A stretch of DNA of 64,000 nucleotides from Bradyrhizobium diazoefficiens USDA 110. GTDB taxonomy: Bacteria > Pseudomonadota > Alphaproteobacteria > Rhizobiales > Xanthobacteraceae. Position numbers and translations under genes: made by a program. Below, piece after piece: positions 11,614 through 21,055 of the stretch (position 1 is the first letter of the stretch; each line of letters begins with the position of its first letter). The notes below the pieces were generated by a model that saw only the letters and a program-made list of their open reading frames with translations, searched no databases and had not been told where the DNA came from. The stretch is from contig NC_004463.1 in NCBI RefSeq assembly GCF_000011365.1, forward strand, positions 2,528,001-2,592,000, written 5' to 3'.

Positions 11614-13764
11614 CTACTTCCCTTCGAGCGTGTTGACCGGTGTCCATTCCAGCGGCGGTGGATTTGCGACAAGCGCTCTCGCGCGCTTTGCAAACATTGA
11701 CGATGGCGGATCGACCTTGGCTAGCCGGTCGAACGCATCAACCGCCTTCGCGAACTCCCGTGCGCGCCAGCAGGCCAGTCCTTCCGCATACAACGCCGTC
11801 ACCTTCTTCTGCTCGGCACTCTCCCCGTCTCTCTCCGCCAGCGGCTCGAACACCTTGATCGCCTCGCCGCGGCCCTGCACCCTGATTGCGTCGAGCTCGC
11901 GCCAGGCGAAGGCGTCACCTGTCTGCGCCACTGTCGCCTCCGAGGCCATGATCGCGGTGCCGTAATATTTGTTCGCACCCTCGAGCCGCGAGGCGACGTT
12001 CACGGTGTCGCTCATCACGGTGTAGTTGAAGCGGCGGCGGGAGCCGATATTGCCGACCACGGCTTCGCCGCTGTTGAGCCCGATGCGGTGCGACAGGCCG
12101 TGGCCCGCGAAGGCGGCGTTGTTGGCGTTGAGGTCCGCCAGCTTTTCGTGGCACTTCAGCGCCGCGCGGACGGCATTGCGCGCGTGGGCGGGATCGTCGG
12201 CCGGCGCGCCGAACATGGCGACGATGGAATCGCCGATATATTTGTCGACATAGCCGCCATGGCCTTCGATGATGTCGGTCATGGCGGAGAGATATTCGTT
12301 CATCAGCGTGACCAGCTCGCCCGGCGTCATCGTCTCTGCGATCGAGGAGAACCCGCTGAGGTCGGAGAAGAACATAGTGACGTTGCGCATCTCGCCGCCG
12401 AGCGCCGGCATCTTGCCGGAGGCTACCATCGTCTCGATCACCTCGGGCGCGAGATAAAAGGCGAAGCTCTTGCGCAGAAAACGCTCGTCGCGATCGGCCA
12501 GCATGAAGCGGTAGCCGATCATCATCGCGAGCGCGGCGAGGCTCGCGAGCGCGGGTTCCGTCAAGGGCAGCGCCAGGGCATGCACGAACGCTCCGACGGC
12601 CACGCCGGCGTAAACGGCGGTGAGGGCGAGCCAGGCGATCACAGCGCCGCCAGGCGCGAGCATGCAGGCCGCGCAGGCGATGATCGCCGCGAACGCAATC
12701 GTGAGGATGGTCCGCGCCGGAAAGCCGAGCTCGGTCACGGCATCGCGCTCGATCAGGTTTCGCACGACGGTGGCATGCACGAACACGCCGGCGATATCGC
12801 TGCGGGCCTTCTGCGCGGTACCCGCCGAGGCGGGCAGGGCGCAGCGCGGCGCGGGCGAGCCGTCATATCCGCCGGAAAGCCGCATCGAGGTGAGCTTGCG
12901 GTCCTCGAAATTGAGGACGGTGCCGAGCAGGACGACCTTGCCCTCGAAGGCGCGGCGGAAGAAGTCGCGGTCGCCCTTCTCGACGCAGGCACGCAGGTCG
13001 GCGAAGGAATAGGCCGGGATGTCGCGGCCCATGCCACGGTAGTTGAGCGTCAACGTGTTGGGGACCGCGCTCGGGATCGTGTAGTCGGACGGCTGCATCG
13101 CGCCGGATGGCTCGGTTCCGGGCGTCGTGCCGAGCGCGCGCGCGGCGAGTTCGATCGCCATCGCAGGGACCGGCTTGCCGTCGATGGCAAAGCTCAGCGG
13201 CATCCGCCGGATCACGTCGTCGGGGTCGGTATGGACGTTGAGGGCGCGGATATTGTTTTTCACCGCCAGTTGCTGCGCGCGGTAGGGCCTGTCCGGATGG
13301 TCGTTGCTCAGGATCTCGCCGAGCACCAGCTTGCCGCTGTCGGAGAGTTGCCGGAGTGCGATGAGGTAGTCCCGGTCAAAACCCTTCATGCGGCTGCCGA
13401 GTGGCGCGTCGCCGAAGGGAATCTCTGACTGCTCGATCGAGCTGGGAAAGATGACGTCGAAGCCGATCACCTTGGCGCCGCCCTCAGTGATGCTTCCGAG
13501 CACGCGGCCAATTTCGCGCGTCCAGGTCAGCGTCGGCGATCCCTTGAAAGGGGGCGTGTCGTAGGTCTCCCCGTCGATGGCCACGACGACGACCGGCGAT
13601 GTCGCGGGATCGCGGCGGTCGCCGACCAGCTTGCCGCGCATCGCGGTGAGGATGTCGAGCGACAGGCCCTGCAGTATTTGAAGCGGCGGAGACGTGAAGA
13701 CCGCGCCCGCGAGGAGCGCAATCAGGATCGCTGCAACGATGTCCCGCCTTCCGATCCGCCGCAT
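11614..13764 (-). CDS. CHASE2 sensor class III adenylate/guanylate cyclase
   Basis: A 716-residue membrane cyclase. A first membrane helix (about residues 10-27) is followed by an extracytoplasmic CHASE2 domain containing VVVVAIDGETY and GFDVIFPS. Three closely spaced helices lie near residues 350-420, then comes a cytoplasmic class III catalytic domain. The two metal-binding aspartates are visible in TMFFSDLSGFSSIAE and KYIGDSIVAMFGAP, and the Lys before YIGD favours ATP as substrate. A short helical tail ends the protein. The CHASE2 ligand is unknown. The gene lies 18 bases after a FecR-like exported protein on the same strand, so the two are likely co-transcribed. Confidence 0.92.
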   Translation of the reverse strand: MRRIGRRDIVAAILIALLAGAVFTSPPLQILQGLSLDILTAMRGKLVGDRRDPATSPVVVVAIDGETYDTPPFKGSPTLTWTREIGRVLGSITEGGAKVIGFDVIFPSSIEQSEIPFGDAPLGSRMKGFDRDYLIALRQLSDSGKLVLGEILSNDHPDRPYRAQQLAVKNNIRALNVHTDPDDVIRRMPLSFAIDGKPVPAMAIELAARALGTTPGTEPSGAMQPSDYTIPSAVPNTLTLNYRGMGRDIPAYSFADLRACVEKGDRDFFRRAFEGKVVLLGTVLNFEDRKLTSMRLSGGYDGSPAPRCALPASAGTAQKARSDIAGVFVHATVVRNLIERDAVTELGFPARTILTIAFAAIIACAACMLAPGGAVIAWLALTAVYAGVAVGAFVHALALPLTEPALASLAALAMMIGYRFMLADRDERFLRKSFAFYLAPEVIETMVASGKMPALGGEMRNVTMFFSDLSGFSSIAETMTPGELVTLMNEYLSAMTDIIEGHGGYVDKYIGDSIVAMFGAPADDPAHARNAVRAALKCHEKLADLNANNAAFAGHGLSHRIGLNSGEAVVGNIGSRRRFNYTVMSDTVNVASRLEGANKYYGTAIMASEATVAQTGDAFAWRELDAIRVQGRGEAIKVFEPLAERDGESAEQKKVTALYAEGLACWRAREFAKAVDAFDRLAKVDPPSSMFAKRARALVANPPPLEWTPVNTLEGK

Positions 13765-13782
13765 CGCCCCGTCGCAAGCCGC

Positions 13783-14463
13783 CTATTCGAGCCGCAGCAG
13801 GCGGCCGACGATCGGCGTCGGTGATGAGGTGGCGCCGGCGTCGACCTGGAAGGCATAGCGCTTGGCGCCGAGAATGGCGAGATAGCTGCCGCCGGGGGTC
13901 AGCGACTTCCCGGCCTTGGCAAAATCATAGAACTTGCCGCCGATCATGGCTTCGCTTTTGAGCGGCACGGTGATCGTGGGTTCCTTGCCGTCGGTGCGCT
14001 CGATCACCAGCGTGCTGCCGCTCTTGGCCTGCACCAGCGGTGCGACGCCGTAGATCGTCGGCAGCTTGGCCGGCGCGCCCTTGGCGTCCGAGCGCATGGT
14101 GCGGAAGGTGGTCGCGGCGCTCTGGTTGGCCTCTCGCTCGGACAGCTTCGCCGCGTTGGTGTCGCAGGGCACCTTGTCCCGCTTGACCTCGCCGAGCTGT
14201 ACGGTGCTCTGCTCGGCGCCGACCAGCACGACGCCTTCGCTGATCGTCTCGCGCAGGCAGGATTTGAGATAGCTGAGCGTGACGCTGGCCTTCGGGCCGA
14301 GCTTGATGATCTTGCCCGGCGCCACATAGTCCATGAACGCGATGCCGTCGACCTTGCCCTGGACGTCCTCGACGATCGCGGCCGGGGTCTCCGCCAGGGC
14401 GGGGGTCGCCACACAGAGCGCGCCGACAACGGCGCCGATCAGGCTTCTCATGGGGATTCTCAT
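13783..14463 (-). CDS. Exported FecR-like protein upstream of the cyclase
   Basis: A 226-residue protein with a clear Sec signal peptide (about 24 residues, hydrophobic core then ATPALAE). Early in the mature part is a FecR-like stretch, VEDVQGKVDG followed by MDYVAPGKIIKLGPKASVTLSYL, with two cysteines further on that could form a disulfide. Such periplasmic FecR-like domains often accompany membrane sensors. The gene is 18 bases upstream of the CHASE2 cyclase, so it may present or modulate its signal. An alternative start at Met5 gives the same exported protein. No enzymatic motif is seen. Confidence 0.8.
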   Translation of the reverse strand: MRIPMRSLIGAVVGALCVATPALAETPAAIVEDVQGKVDGIAFMDYVAPGKIIKLGPKASVTLSYLKSCLRETISEGVVLVGAEQSTVQLGEVKRDKVPCDTNAAKLSEREANQSAATTFRTMRSDAKGAPAKLPTIYGVAPLVQAKSGSTLVIERTDGKEPTITVPLKSEAMIGGKFYDFAKAGKSLTPGGSYLAILGAKRYAFQVDAGATSSPTPIVGRLLRLE

Positions 14464-14637
14464 TCAATTCTACCGATGCTCTACCGGTCCCGTCCTGGTT
14501 CGATGCTTAGCAGAGGAGCGCCCAGGCAAGTGTGACCGGAATCACTCTTAGACATTGGTGCACTGTATCAGGAACAGGTTCAAACCGGCGACCGGAGAAA
14601 ACAGAGCCGCGGCAAGCTGTTGCCGGGATATGCGATC

Positions 14638-15777
14638 TCAGGCGGCCGGAACGGCCTGCGGCGAACGGTCTTCGGCCGGCCGGCCCTCGACGGCTCTCTC
14701 CATGACTGGGGCGAGCGTCGCCTCCGTCTTCTGAAATGGCGTCGCCTGCTGCCCGGCAGCGATCTCCATGACTTCGTTCCAGCGCGACAGAAAAGCCTCG
14801 ACGCAGGCCGGGTCGAACTGCCGTCCCTGGTTCTCGACCAGGTAGTTGCGTGCCGCCCCGAGCGGCATCGGCTCTTTATATGGCCGCCGCGTCGTCAGCG
14901 CGTCGAACACGTCGGCGACAGCGACCACGCGAGCGGCCACCGGGATCTCGTCCGTCTTGAGGCCGTTCGGATAGCCTGCGCCGTCCCAGCGCTCGTGGTG
15001 GCCTGCGGCAATTTGCGCACCGAGCTGGATCAGCTCGCAACTGGAGTCCGCCAGGATCCGTTCGCCGATCGTGGCGTGGGTGCGGATCACCGCCATCTCC
15101 TCGTCGGTCAGCCGGCCGGGCTTGAGCAGGATATTGTCGGGAATGGCGACCTTGCCGACGTCGTGCAGCGGCGCGGCGAGATAGATGTCGCGGCAGAGCC
15201 GGGCCGGCAGGCCAAGCTGCTCGGCGATGATGCGGCTGTAGCGGGCGACCCGCAGGGTGTGCTCGCCGGTGTCGTTGTCGCGGTATTCGACCGCGAGCGC
15301 GAGCCGCAGGATGATCTCTTCCTCGCGCTCGCCGAGCTTGCGTATCGCGGCCGCGACTTCACTGGCCAGATGCGCGGCGCGATCGTTGAGCTTGCGTACG
15401 GCTGCACCAAGCTGAATCAAATTCCGTAGACGCACCGTCATCTCGACGCTCTGCGGCTGCTTGGGCAGGAAATCGGTTGCACCGGCCTGCAGCGCTTCCA
15501 TCTTCACGTCATCGGTCTGCCGCGACGTGATCATCGCGATAGGGATGTCGACGCAGCCGGGAAGGGTGCGGAGCGTGCGGATGAAGCTGATGCCGTCCAT
15601 GTGCGGCATCTCGTAGTCGACCAGCACGAGGTCGAAGACGCGCTCCCGTGCGCAGGCCAGTGCCTGCACGGGATCGAGGAAGGTGGTGGCTTCGACCAGA
15701 CCTTCGGCCTCGATGTGACGTTTCAGGAAGTTGAGGACGGAACGGCTGTCGTCAACCAGAAGCGCTTGGGTCAGCAT
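14638..15777 (-). CDS. Response regulator with HD-GYP phosphodiesterase domain
   Basis: A 379-residue two-domain protein. An N-terminal receiver has acidic residues at 9-10, phosphoacceptor Asp54 in LVDYEMPHMDG and Lys106. A coiled linker leads to an HD-GYP domain with GEHTLRVARYS, HDVGK (His205-Asp206), the HHERWDGAGYP block (GYP 268-270) and DVFDALTTRRPYK. HD-GYP domains hydrolyse c-di-GMP, and all core residues are present. It diverges from the STAS-cheY-cheA operon, which could supply the phosphoryl signal, and it may oppose GGDEF proteins such as that at the left edge. The last 35 residues are low in complexity. Confidence 0.94.
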   Translation of the reverse strand: MLTQALLVDDSRSVLNFLKRHIEAEGLVEATTFLDPVQALACARERVFDLVLVDYEMPHMDGISFIRTLRTLPGCVDIPIAMITSRQTDDVKMEALQAGATDFLPKQPQSVEMTVRLRNLIQLGAAVRKLNDRAAHLASEVAAAIRKLGEREEEIILRLALAVEYRDNDTGEHTLRVARYSRIIAEQLGLPARLCRDIYLAAPLHDVGKVAIPDNILLKPGRLTDEEMAVIRTHATIGERILADSSCELIQLGAQIAAGHHERWDGAGYPNGLKTDEIPVAARVVAVADVFDALTTRRPYKEPMPLGAARNYLVENQGRQFDPACVEAFLSRWNEVMEIAAGQQATPFQKTEATLAPVMERAVEGRPAEDRSPQAVPAA

Positions 15778-16043
15778 CGGCGGCCGGGGCTCTCTTCGCT
15801 GGCAAGGGCACGAACCGACTGCATAACCCGAGCGAATTTAACGCGAAGCAAATGCGCCGTGCGTGCGCACGCGCTGCGATATGCGCGCCTCGCATGCGAT
15901 TTCAGCAGGCTATGCACCGTTGCATGCAATTGCGCGAAGTCCTCGGGAATGTGACCCGTAGTTGTACGGACCTCTCCGTTAGGGGTTTGCTCACTTGATT
16001 CGCGTCAAACGTGTATCGGAATTTTGCAAGGGCGGGGGCAGCG

Positions 16044-16367
16044 ATGGCGCTCAATCCGACGGAGCCGAAGTGGTCGTTGCGGTTACCCGCCGATTGCAGC
16101 ATCGCGGCCATTCGCAGCGTCTATGACCTCATTCGCGAGGCGTTCGGCCGCGAGCAGCGGCTCGAGATCGATTGTTCGCGCGTCGACAAGGCCGACGTGA
16201 CCTCGATCCAGCTTCTGCTGTCGACCGCCAAGACGGGCGAGGCCCAGGGCCGCCCGGTGGTGCTCACCGCATTCTCCCAATCTCTGCGCAACACCCTTCG
16301 CCGCGCCGGCTTCGCCAGCGAGGCGATGATCGAACAGCACTTCCCGCAAAAGAAAGATGGCACCTGA
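16044..16367 (+). CDS. STAS domain protein, first gene of the che operon
   Basis: A 107-residue single STAS domain (anti-sigma-antagonist fold). It shows LEIDCSRVDKADVTSIQLLLS, where the Thr-Ser of VTSIQ occupies the usual phosphorylatable position, and a C-terminal amphipathic helix after SLRNTLRRAG. The ATG at 16044 after GGCGGGGG is preferred to the GTG at 16011. Its stop overlaps the cheY start (TGATG, 16365-16369), so it is coupled to the chemotaxis genes. A role as a phosphorylation target or scaffold of the CheA pathway is an inference. Confidence 0.88.
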   Translation: MALNPTEPKWSLRLPADCSIAAIRSVYDLIREAFGREQRLEIDCSRVDKADVTSIQLLLSTAKTGEAQGRPVVLTAFSQSLRNTLRRAGFASEAMIEQHFPQKKDGT

Positions 16368-16732
16368 TGGCCACGATTCTGACCGTCGACGATTCCCCCA
16401 GCATTCGGCAAATGATCAAGGTCGTGCTCGAGCCGGCCGGTCATAACGTGATCGAGGCCGGTGACGGTGCGCAAGGGCTCGCCAAGGCCCAGGCCGGCAA
16501 GCTCGACCTCGTGATCACCGACCTCAATATGCCGGTCATGAACGGGCTGGAGCTGATCCGGGCGCTGCGCAAGCTGCCGAGCGCGGTCGGCATGCCGATC
16601 GTGTTCCTGACCACCGAATCCAACGACACGGTGAAGCAGGAGGCCAAGAGCGCCGGCGCCACGGGCTGGATCACCAAGCCCTTCAAGCCGGAGCAGTTGC
16701 TCGCCGTCGTCGGCAAGCTGGTGCGCGCATGA
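16367..16732 (+). CDS. cheY: CheY-type single-domain response regulator
   Basis: A 121-residue receiver-only protein. It has DD at residues 8-9, phosphoacceptor Asp52 in VITDLNMPVMNG, a Thr-Thr segment at 82-83 and Lys104 in ITKPFKP. The frame continues upstream, but the ATG at 16367 overlapping the STAS stop gives the normal CheY length. The next gene, cheA, overlaps its stop (ATGA at 16729). It receives phosphate from CheA; the output target (flagellar switch or another system) is not decided by sequence, and no flagellar gene is in the window. Confidence 0.95.
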   Translation: MATILTVDDSPSIRQMIKVVLEPAGHNVIEAGDGAQGLAKAQAGKLDLVITDLNMPVMNGLELIRALRKLPSAVGMPIVFLTTESNDTVKQEAKSAGATGWITKPFKPEQLLAVVGKLVRA

Positions 16733-18798
16733 GTGCAATGGACCCGACCGAGGTCTTTCGTCAGGAAGCCAGTGAGCTCTTCGAAGTTCTTGAAGGAGCC
16801 CTGCTCGATCTCGGCCTGCGTCCCGATGACCGCGAACTCGTCGATTCCGCCTTCCGCGCCCTGCATACGATCAAGGGCTCGGGCGCCATGTTCGGCTTCG
16901 ACAAGGTCGCCTCCTTCACCCACGAATTCGAGACCGCGTTCGATCGCGTCCGCAAGGGCGAGATCAAGCCGACGCAGGAACTGATCTCGGTCGCGCTCGC
17001 CGCCAAGGACTATATCCGCGCCCTGATCGAGGATCCCCAGTCGACCGATGACGTCATCGGCGAAGGCATCCTCGACGACCTCAAGCGCTTTGTCTCGTCC
17101 GACCAGCCTGTTGTGCCGGTCGCCGGGATCGCGGAGGCGGCGGCGCCGGTCGAGAGCAAGCAGGCCGGCTGGCACCTGTATCTGGAATTCGAATCCCACA
17201 TCCTGCGCAACGGCTCGAACCCGCTCGACCTCCTGGAAGACCTCTGCAAGCTCGGCCCCTGCTTCGTCGTGCCTGTTACCGACGGCATCCCGTTCCTCGA
17301 CGAAATGGAGCCGGAGGATTGCTATCTGAAGTGGGACGTCAAGCTGCACGCGGCCTGCGACAAGGACGCGATCGACGACGTCTTCATGTTCGTCCAGGAC
17401 GAGATGAAGCTGACCCTCTCGCCCTTGGAGCATGTCGAAGCGCCCGCGCCGATGCCGCTATTCCAGCTCATCGACGAGGAGCCGGCGCCTGAGGCCGAGA
17501 TGCCTGCGCCGGTGGTCGAGGCTGCTGCCGCGCCGATCGCCGCGCAGCCCGCCGCAAAGGCGGAGCCCAAATCTGAACCGAAGCCGGAGCCGAAGGCCGA
17601 GGCCAAGCGCGACGATCGCGGCATCGCCACCGTCCGCGTCCAGGCCGAGCGCCTCGACGAACTGATGGACCGGGTCGGCGAGCTCGTCATCGCCCAGGCG
17701 CGGCTGACCCAGCTCGCATCGTCCGGCTCCGACCTCTCGATCAAGATGATCGCCGAGGAGATCGAGCGCCTCGCGTCTTCCTTGCGCGACACCACGATGG
17801 GCGCGCGCATGGTGCCGATCGGCTCGCTGTTCGGCCGCTTCCGCCGCCTGATCCACGATCTGTCGCGCGATCTGTCGAAGCCGGTCGAATTCGTCACCAC
17901 GGGCGAGGACACCGAACTCGACAAGACCATGATCGAGTGCCTGGCCGATCCGCTGGTGCACCTGATCCGCAACGCCATCGACCACGGCATCGAAGACACC
18001 GCAACGCGCGCCGCCAACGGCAAGACCGAGCAGGGCCGGATCGAGCTCGCCGCCGTTCATTCCGGCGCGCAGGTGCTCGTCACCGTGAAGGACAATGGCG
18101 GCGGCCTCAACACCGCGCGCATCCGTGCCAAGGCGGAAGAGCAGGGCCTGATTGCAGCCGGCGCCGTGGTGACCGATCACGAGATCCACCAGTTCCTGTT
18201 CCACCCGGGCTTCTCGACCGCGCAGACCATCTCGGCGCTGTCCGGACGCGGCGTCGGCATGGACGTGGTCAAGCGCACCATCGAGAACATGCGCGGCACC
18301 ATCGACCTGTCGACCAAGCCGGGCCAGGGCACCACCGTGACGCTGCGCCTGCCCTTGACGCTCGCGATCATCGAAGGCCTCCTGATCCGCGTCGGCGAAG
18401 GCCGCTACATCATTCCGCTGTCGGCGGTGGAGGAATGCGTCGAGCTGACGGCCGAGGACGAGCGTTCGCGCGGCCGCAATTTCCTCAACGTCCGCGGCAA
18501 CCTCGTTCCGTTCCTGCGCCTGCGCGAGATCATGTCGTCGTCGGGGGTGCCCGACCGGCACCAGAAGACGATCATCATCTCGACCGGTGAAAGCCGCGTC
18601 GGTCTCGTCGCCGACCAGATCATCGGCAACCACCAGACCGTGATCAAGTCGCTCTCCAAGCTGCATTCGGATGTCACGATCTTCTCGGGCGCGACCATCC
18701 TGGGTGACGGCACGGCGGCGCTGATCCTCGACGTCGCGCAGCTCGTCGCGCTGGCGCAGTCGAAGGTCGAGAAGCAGCACATCAGCGAGGCGGCGTGA
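16729..18798 (+). CDS. cheA: Chemotaxis histidine kinase CheA
   Basis: A 689-residue CheA. The P1 Hpt domain carries the phosphorylated His46 in RALHTIKGSGAMFG. An insert domain at about 145-245 (GWHLYLEF, LRNGSNPLDLLEDL, CYLKWDV) precedes an Ala/Glu/Pro/Lys-rich linker. The dimerisation domain begins VQAERLDELMDRVGELVIAQARL, the ATPase shows LVHLIRNAIDHGIE, the G box VKDNGGGL and SGRGVGMDVVK, and a CheW-like P5 domain ends the protein. It phosphorylates CheY and CheB under receptor control, docked through CheW. It overlaps both cheY and cheW by 4 bases or fewer, indicating one operon. Confidence 0.97.
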   Translation: MSAMDPTEVFRQEASELFEVLEGALLDLGLRPDDRELVDSAFRALHTIKGSGAMFGFDKVASFTHEFETAFDRVRKGEIKPTQELISVALAAKDYIRALIEDPQSTDDVIGEGILDDLKRFVSSDQPVVPVAGIAEAAAPVESKQAGWHLYLEFESHILRNGSNPLDLLEDLCKLGPCFVVPVTDGIPFLDEMEPEDCYLKWDVKLHAACDKDAIDDVFMFVQDEMKLTLSPLEHVEAPAPMPLFQLIDEEPAPEAEMPAPVVEAAAAPIAAQPAAKAEPKSEPKPEPKAEAKRDDRGIATVRVQAERLDELMDRVGELVIAQARLTQLASSGSDLSIKMIAEEIERLASSLRDTTMGARMVPIGSLFGRFRRLIHDLSRDLSKPVEFVTTGEDTELDKTMIECLADPLVHLIRNAIDHGIEDTATRAANGKTEQGRIELAAVHSGAQVLVTVKDNGGGLNTARIRAKAEEQGLIAAGAVVTDHEIHQFLFHPGFSTAQTISALSGRGVGMDVVKRTIENMRGTIDLSTKPGQGTTVTLRLPLTLAIIEGLLIRVGEGRYIIPLSAVEECVELTAEDERSRGRNFLNVRGNLVPFLRLREIMSSSGVPDRHQKTIIISTGESRVGLVADQIIGNHQTVIKSLSKLHSDVTIFSGATILGDGTAALILDVAQLVALAQSKVEKQHISEAA

Positions 18799-19259
18799 TG
18801 AACGAGACTTTGGCCGGCGAGCATCAGGCCGACGCGATGCAGGTCGTGATGATCGGCCTCGGCGAGGAGAAGTTCGCGCTCGACGCGGGCCTCGTGCGCG
18901 AGATCATCGATCCCGTGCCGGTGACCAAGGTCGCCGGCGCACGGGCTTTCGTTCCCAGCGTGATCAACGTACGCGGCAACGTCATTCCGCTCGCGGACCT
19001 GCGCATCCGCTTCGGTATGCCGCAGCTCGACAACTCGGCCGACACGCGCATCGTCGTCATCGAGCTGGAGCTCGACGGCGAGCCCGTCCTGGTCGGCGTC
19101 ACCGCCGACAAGGTCTATGAGGTCACGGAGATCTCGCAGACCGACGTGCAGCAGACGCCGCGCGTCGGCATGCACTGGAAGCCGGAGTTCATTCGCTTCA
19201 TCGCCAAATGGCGTGAAGAGTTCGTCATCGTTCCCAACATGGAACGCATTCTGAATTGA
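18798..19259 (+). CDS. cheW: Chemotaxis coupling protein CheW (first copy)
   Basis: A 153-residue CheW. It shows MIGLGEEKFALDAGLVREIIDPVPVTKV followed by FVPSVINVRGNVIPLADLRIRFGMP, the typical beta-barrel core. It links MCPs to CheA. The ATG at 18798 overlaps the cheA stop (TGATG); a GTG three bases earlier is also possible. A 7-bp hairpin (19264-19281) lies just after the stop, before the first receptor gene. It differs clearly in sequence from the second CheW at 21056, so the two may serve different receptors or array positions. Confidence 0.94.
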   Translation: MNETLAGEHQADAMQVVMIGLGEEKFALDAGLVREIIDPVPVTKVAGARAFVPSVINVRGNVIPLADLRIRFGMPQLDNSADTRIVVIELELDGEPVLVGVTADKVYEVTEISQTDVQQTPRVGMHWKPEFIRFIAKWREEFVIVPNMERILN

Positions 19260-19263
19260 AATG

Positions 19264-19281
19264 AGTCCCAGGGGTGGGACT
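19264..19281 (+). terminator. Small hairpin between cheW and mcp
   Basis: AGTCCCA-GGGG-TGGGACT forms a 7-bp stem with a 4-base loop, 4 bases past the cheW stop and without a T-run. It may tune expression or RNA stability between the first part of the operon and the receptor gene rather than terminate fully. Confidence 0.35.
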
Positions 19282-19300
19282 TGAGGTTTAGGGGCTGGAA

Positions 19301-20998
19301 ATGAGATTTACGGTCAAAGCGAAGCTGGCCAGCGCATTCGGCCTGGTCATTGTCCTGTCCATGGTCGCCGGCGGTGTCGCGTACATGAAGCTCGGCGACA
19401 TGATGGCCACTGCTGACAGCATGGTCCTGCGCGCGACCCGGATGGAGAAGGCGACGCAAATCGAAAAGGATATCCTGCTTCAGCTGCGGGCGGAGAAGAA
19501 TTCAATTCTCGGAGCGGAAGCCCAGGCCGAACAGTTTGCCGCCGATGCCGCCAAGATTCGTGACCAGGCGCTGAAGACCAAGGACGAGGTCTACGCGTTG
19601 GCGAGCGAAGCCGGCAGGAAGCTGCTCGACAGCTTCGCTGTGACATACGCCAAGATGAATGTGTATCAGGAAGAGACGTTCAGACTGGCCAAGACCGACA
19701 AGGCAAAGGCGACCGAACGCTCCATGGGCGACGGTCGCAAGGTCGTCGCGGACGCGATGGAAGCCATGAGCGCCTATGTCGGCAACACGAAAAAGCAGAT
19801 GGCGGAGCAGGCGGTCCAATCCAAGGAGGAAGGCCACCAGGCGCAGTTCGTGCTGATGACGCTGCTCGGCATCTCGCTGGCGATTGCGATCGGGGCTGCG
19901 CTCTGGATTTCCATCTCGATCAGCCGTTCGCTGGGCCGCGCCGTTGGCCTTGCCGGCGCGGTTGCGGAGGGCGATCTCAGCCAGACCATCCCGTCCGCCA
20001 GCAACGATGAGATTGGCGACCTCGTCAGGTCCCTGAACGTGATGGTCGAGAAGCTCCGGCAGATCGTCGCGGAGGCGTTGACCGCCGCGCAGAACGTCTC
20101 GGCCGGCAGCCAAGAGCTCTCCGCCAGCGCCGAGCAGCTCTCGCAGGGCGCGACCGAGCAGGCCTCGTCCGCCGAGGAAGCTTCTTCCTCGATGGAGGAG
20201 ATGGCCTCGAACGTGAAGCAGAACGCCGACAACGCCAACCAGACCGAGAAGATTGCCGCGCAGTCCGCCAAGGATGCGGAATCCAGCGGCGCGGCCGTCG
20301 GTCGTGCGGTTAACGCGATGCAGACGATCGCCGAGAAGATCACCATCGTGCAGGAGATCGCACGGCAGACCGATCTGCTGGCGCTCAACGCCGCGGTCGA
20401 GGCCGCGCGGGCCGGCGAACACGGCAAGGGCTTTGCGGTGGTCGCTTCCGAGGTCCGCAAGCTCGCCGAGCGCAGTCAGGCGGCCGCGGCCGAAATCGGC
20501 ACGCTGTCCACGGAGACGGTGAAGGTCGCCCGGGAGGCCGGCGACATGCTGTCCAAGCTCGTGCCCGACATCAAGAAGACGGCTGAGCTGGTCCAGGAGA
20601 TCACCGCCGCTTGCCGCGAACAGGACGTCGGTTCGGCCCAGATCAACCAGGCGATCCAGCAGCTCGACAAGGTCGGCCAGCAGAACGCCAGCGCCTCCGA
20701 GCAGGTCTCCTCGACCTCGGAGGAGCTCGCTTCGCAGGCCGAGCAGCTCCAGTCCACAATCTCGTTCTTCCGCATCGACCATGCCGGCCGCGGCGAGAGC
20801 GCGGCGCCGGCACCGATCGATCGTGCCGTTACCCAGCTCCGCGCCAAGGCGGCGCACATGGCTGCGGCGGATCGCGGCGTGAAGAAGCCCGCGCCTGTCC
20901 GCAAACCCGCACGTGCGATGAAGGTCGCCGGCAGTGGCGGCTTCGCGTTCGACATGCACGACGGCGAAGACGACCGCGACGCCGAATTCCAACGCTGA
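19301..20998 (+). CDS. Methyl-accepting chemotaxis protein (first copy)
   Basis: A 565-residue transmembrane receptor. TM1 is near residues 8-28, with a four-helix-bundle-like periplasmic region to about 184, TM2 near 187-208, then one HAMP segment and a long coiled-coil signalling domain. The hairpin tip reads [22 protein letters not shown] followed by [18 protein letters not shown]. The C-terminus ends in a basic linker and an acidic tail, [12 protein letters not shown], shared with the receptor at 21593. The tail does not match the classical CheR/CheB-tethering pentapeptide. The ligand is unknown. It sits between two cheW genes. Confidence 0.95.
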   Translation: MRFTVKAKLASAFGLVIVLSMVAGGVAYMKLGDMMATADSMVLRATRMEKATQIEKDILLQLRAEKNSILGAEAQAEQFAADAAKIRDQALKTKDEVYALASEAGRKLLDSFAVTYAKMNVYQEETFRLAKTDKAKATERSMGDGRKVVADAMEAMSAYVGNTKKQMAEQAVQSKEEGHQAQFVLMTLLGISLAIAIGAALWISISISRSLGRAVGLAGAVAEGDLSQTIPSASNDEIGDLVRSLNVMVEKLRQIVAEALTAAQNVSAGSQELSASAEQLSQGATEQASSAEEASSSMEEMASNVKQNADNANQTEKIAAQSAKDAESSGAAVGRAVNAMQTIAEKITIVQEIARQTDLLALNAAVEAARAGEHGKGFAVVASEVRKLAERSQAAAAEIGTLSTETVKVAREAGDMLSKLVPDIKKTAELVQEITAACREQDVGSAQINQAIQQLDKVGQQNASASEQVSSTSEELASQAEQLQSTISFFRIDHAGRGESAAPAPIDRAVTQLRAKAAHMAAADRGVKKPAPVRKPARAMKVAGSGGFAFDMHDGEDDRDAEFQR

Positions 20999-21055
20999 TC
21001 AGGCGGTCCGGCCTCGTGCCGGATCGTGCTCATTCGCAAACCCCGGGACTGCAGC

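Noticed and set aside
12088..13428. Long open frame opposite the cyclase gene (446 codons)
   Set aside because: Antisense shadow of a GC-rich gene with clear CHASE2 and cyclase motifs. Its product is Arg/His/Gly/Asp-rich with no domain pattern.
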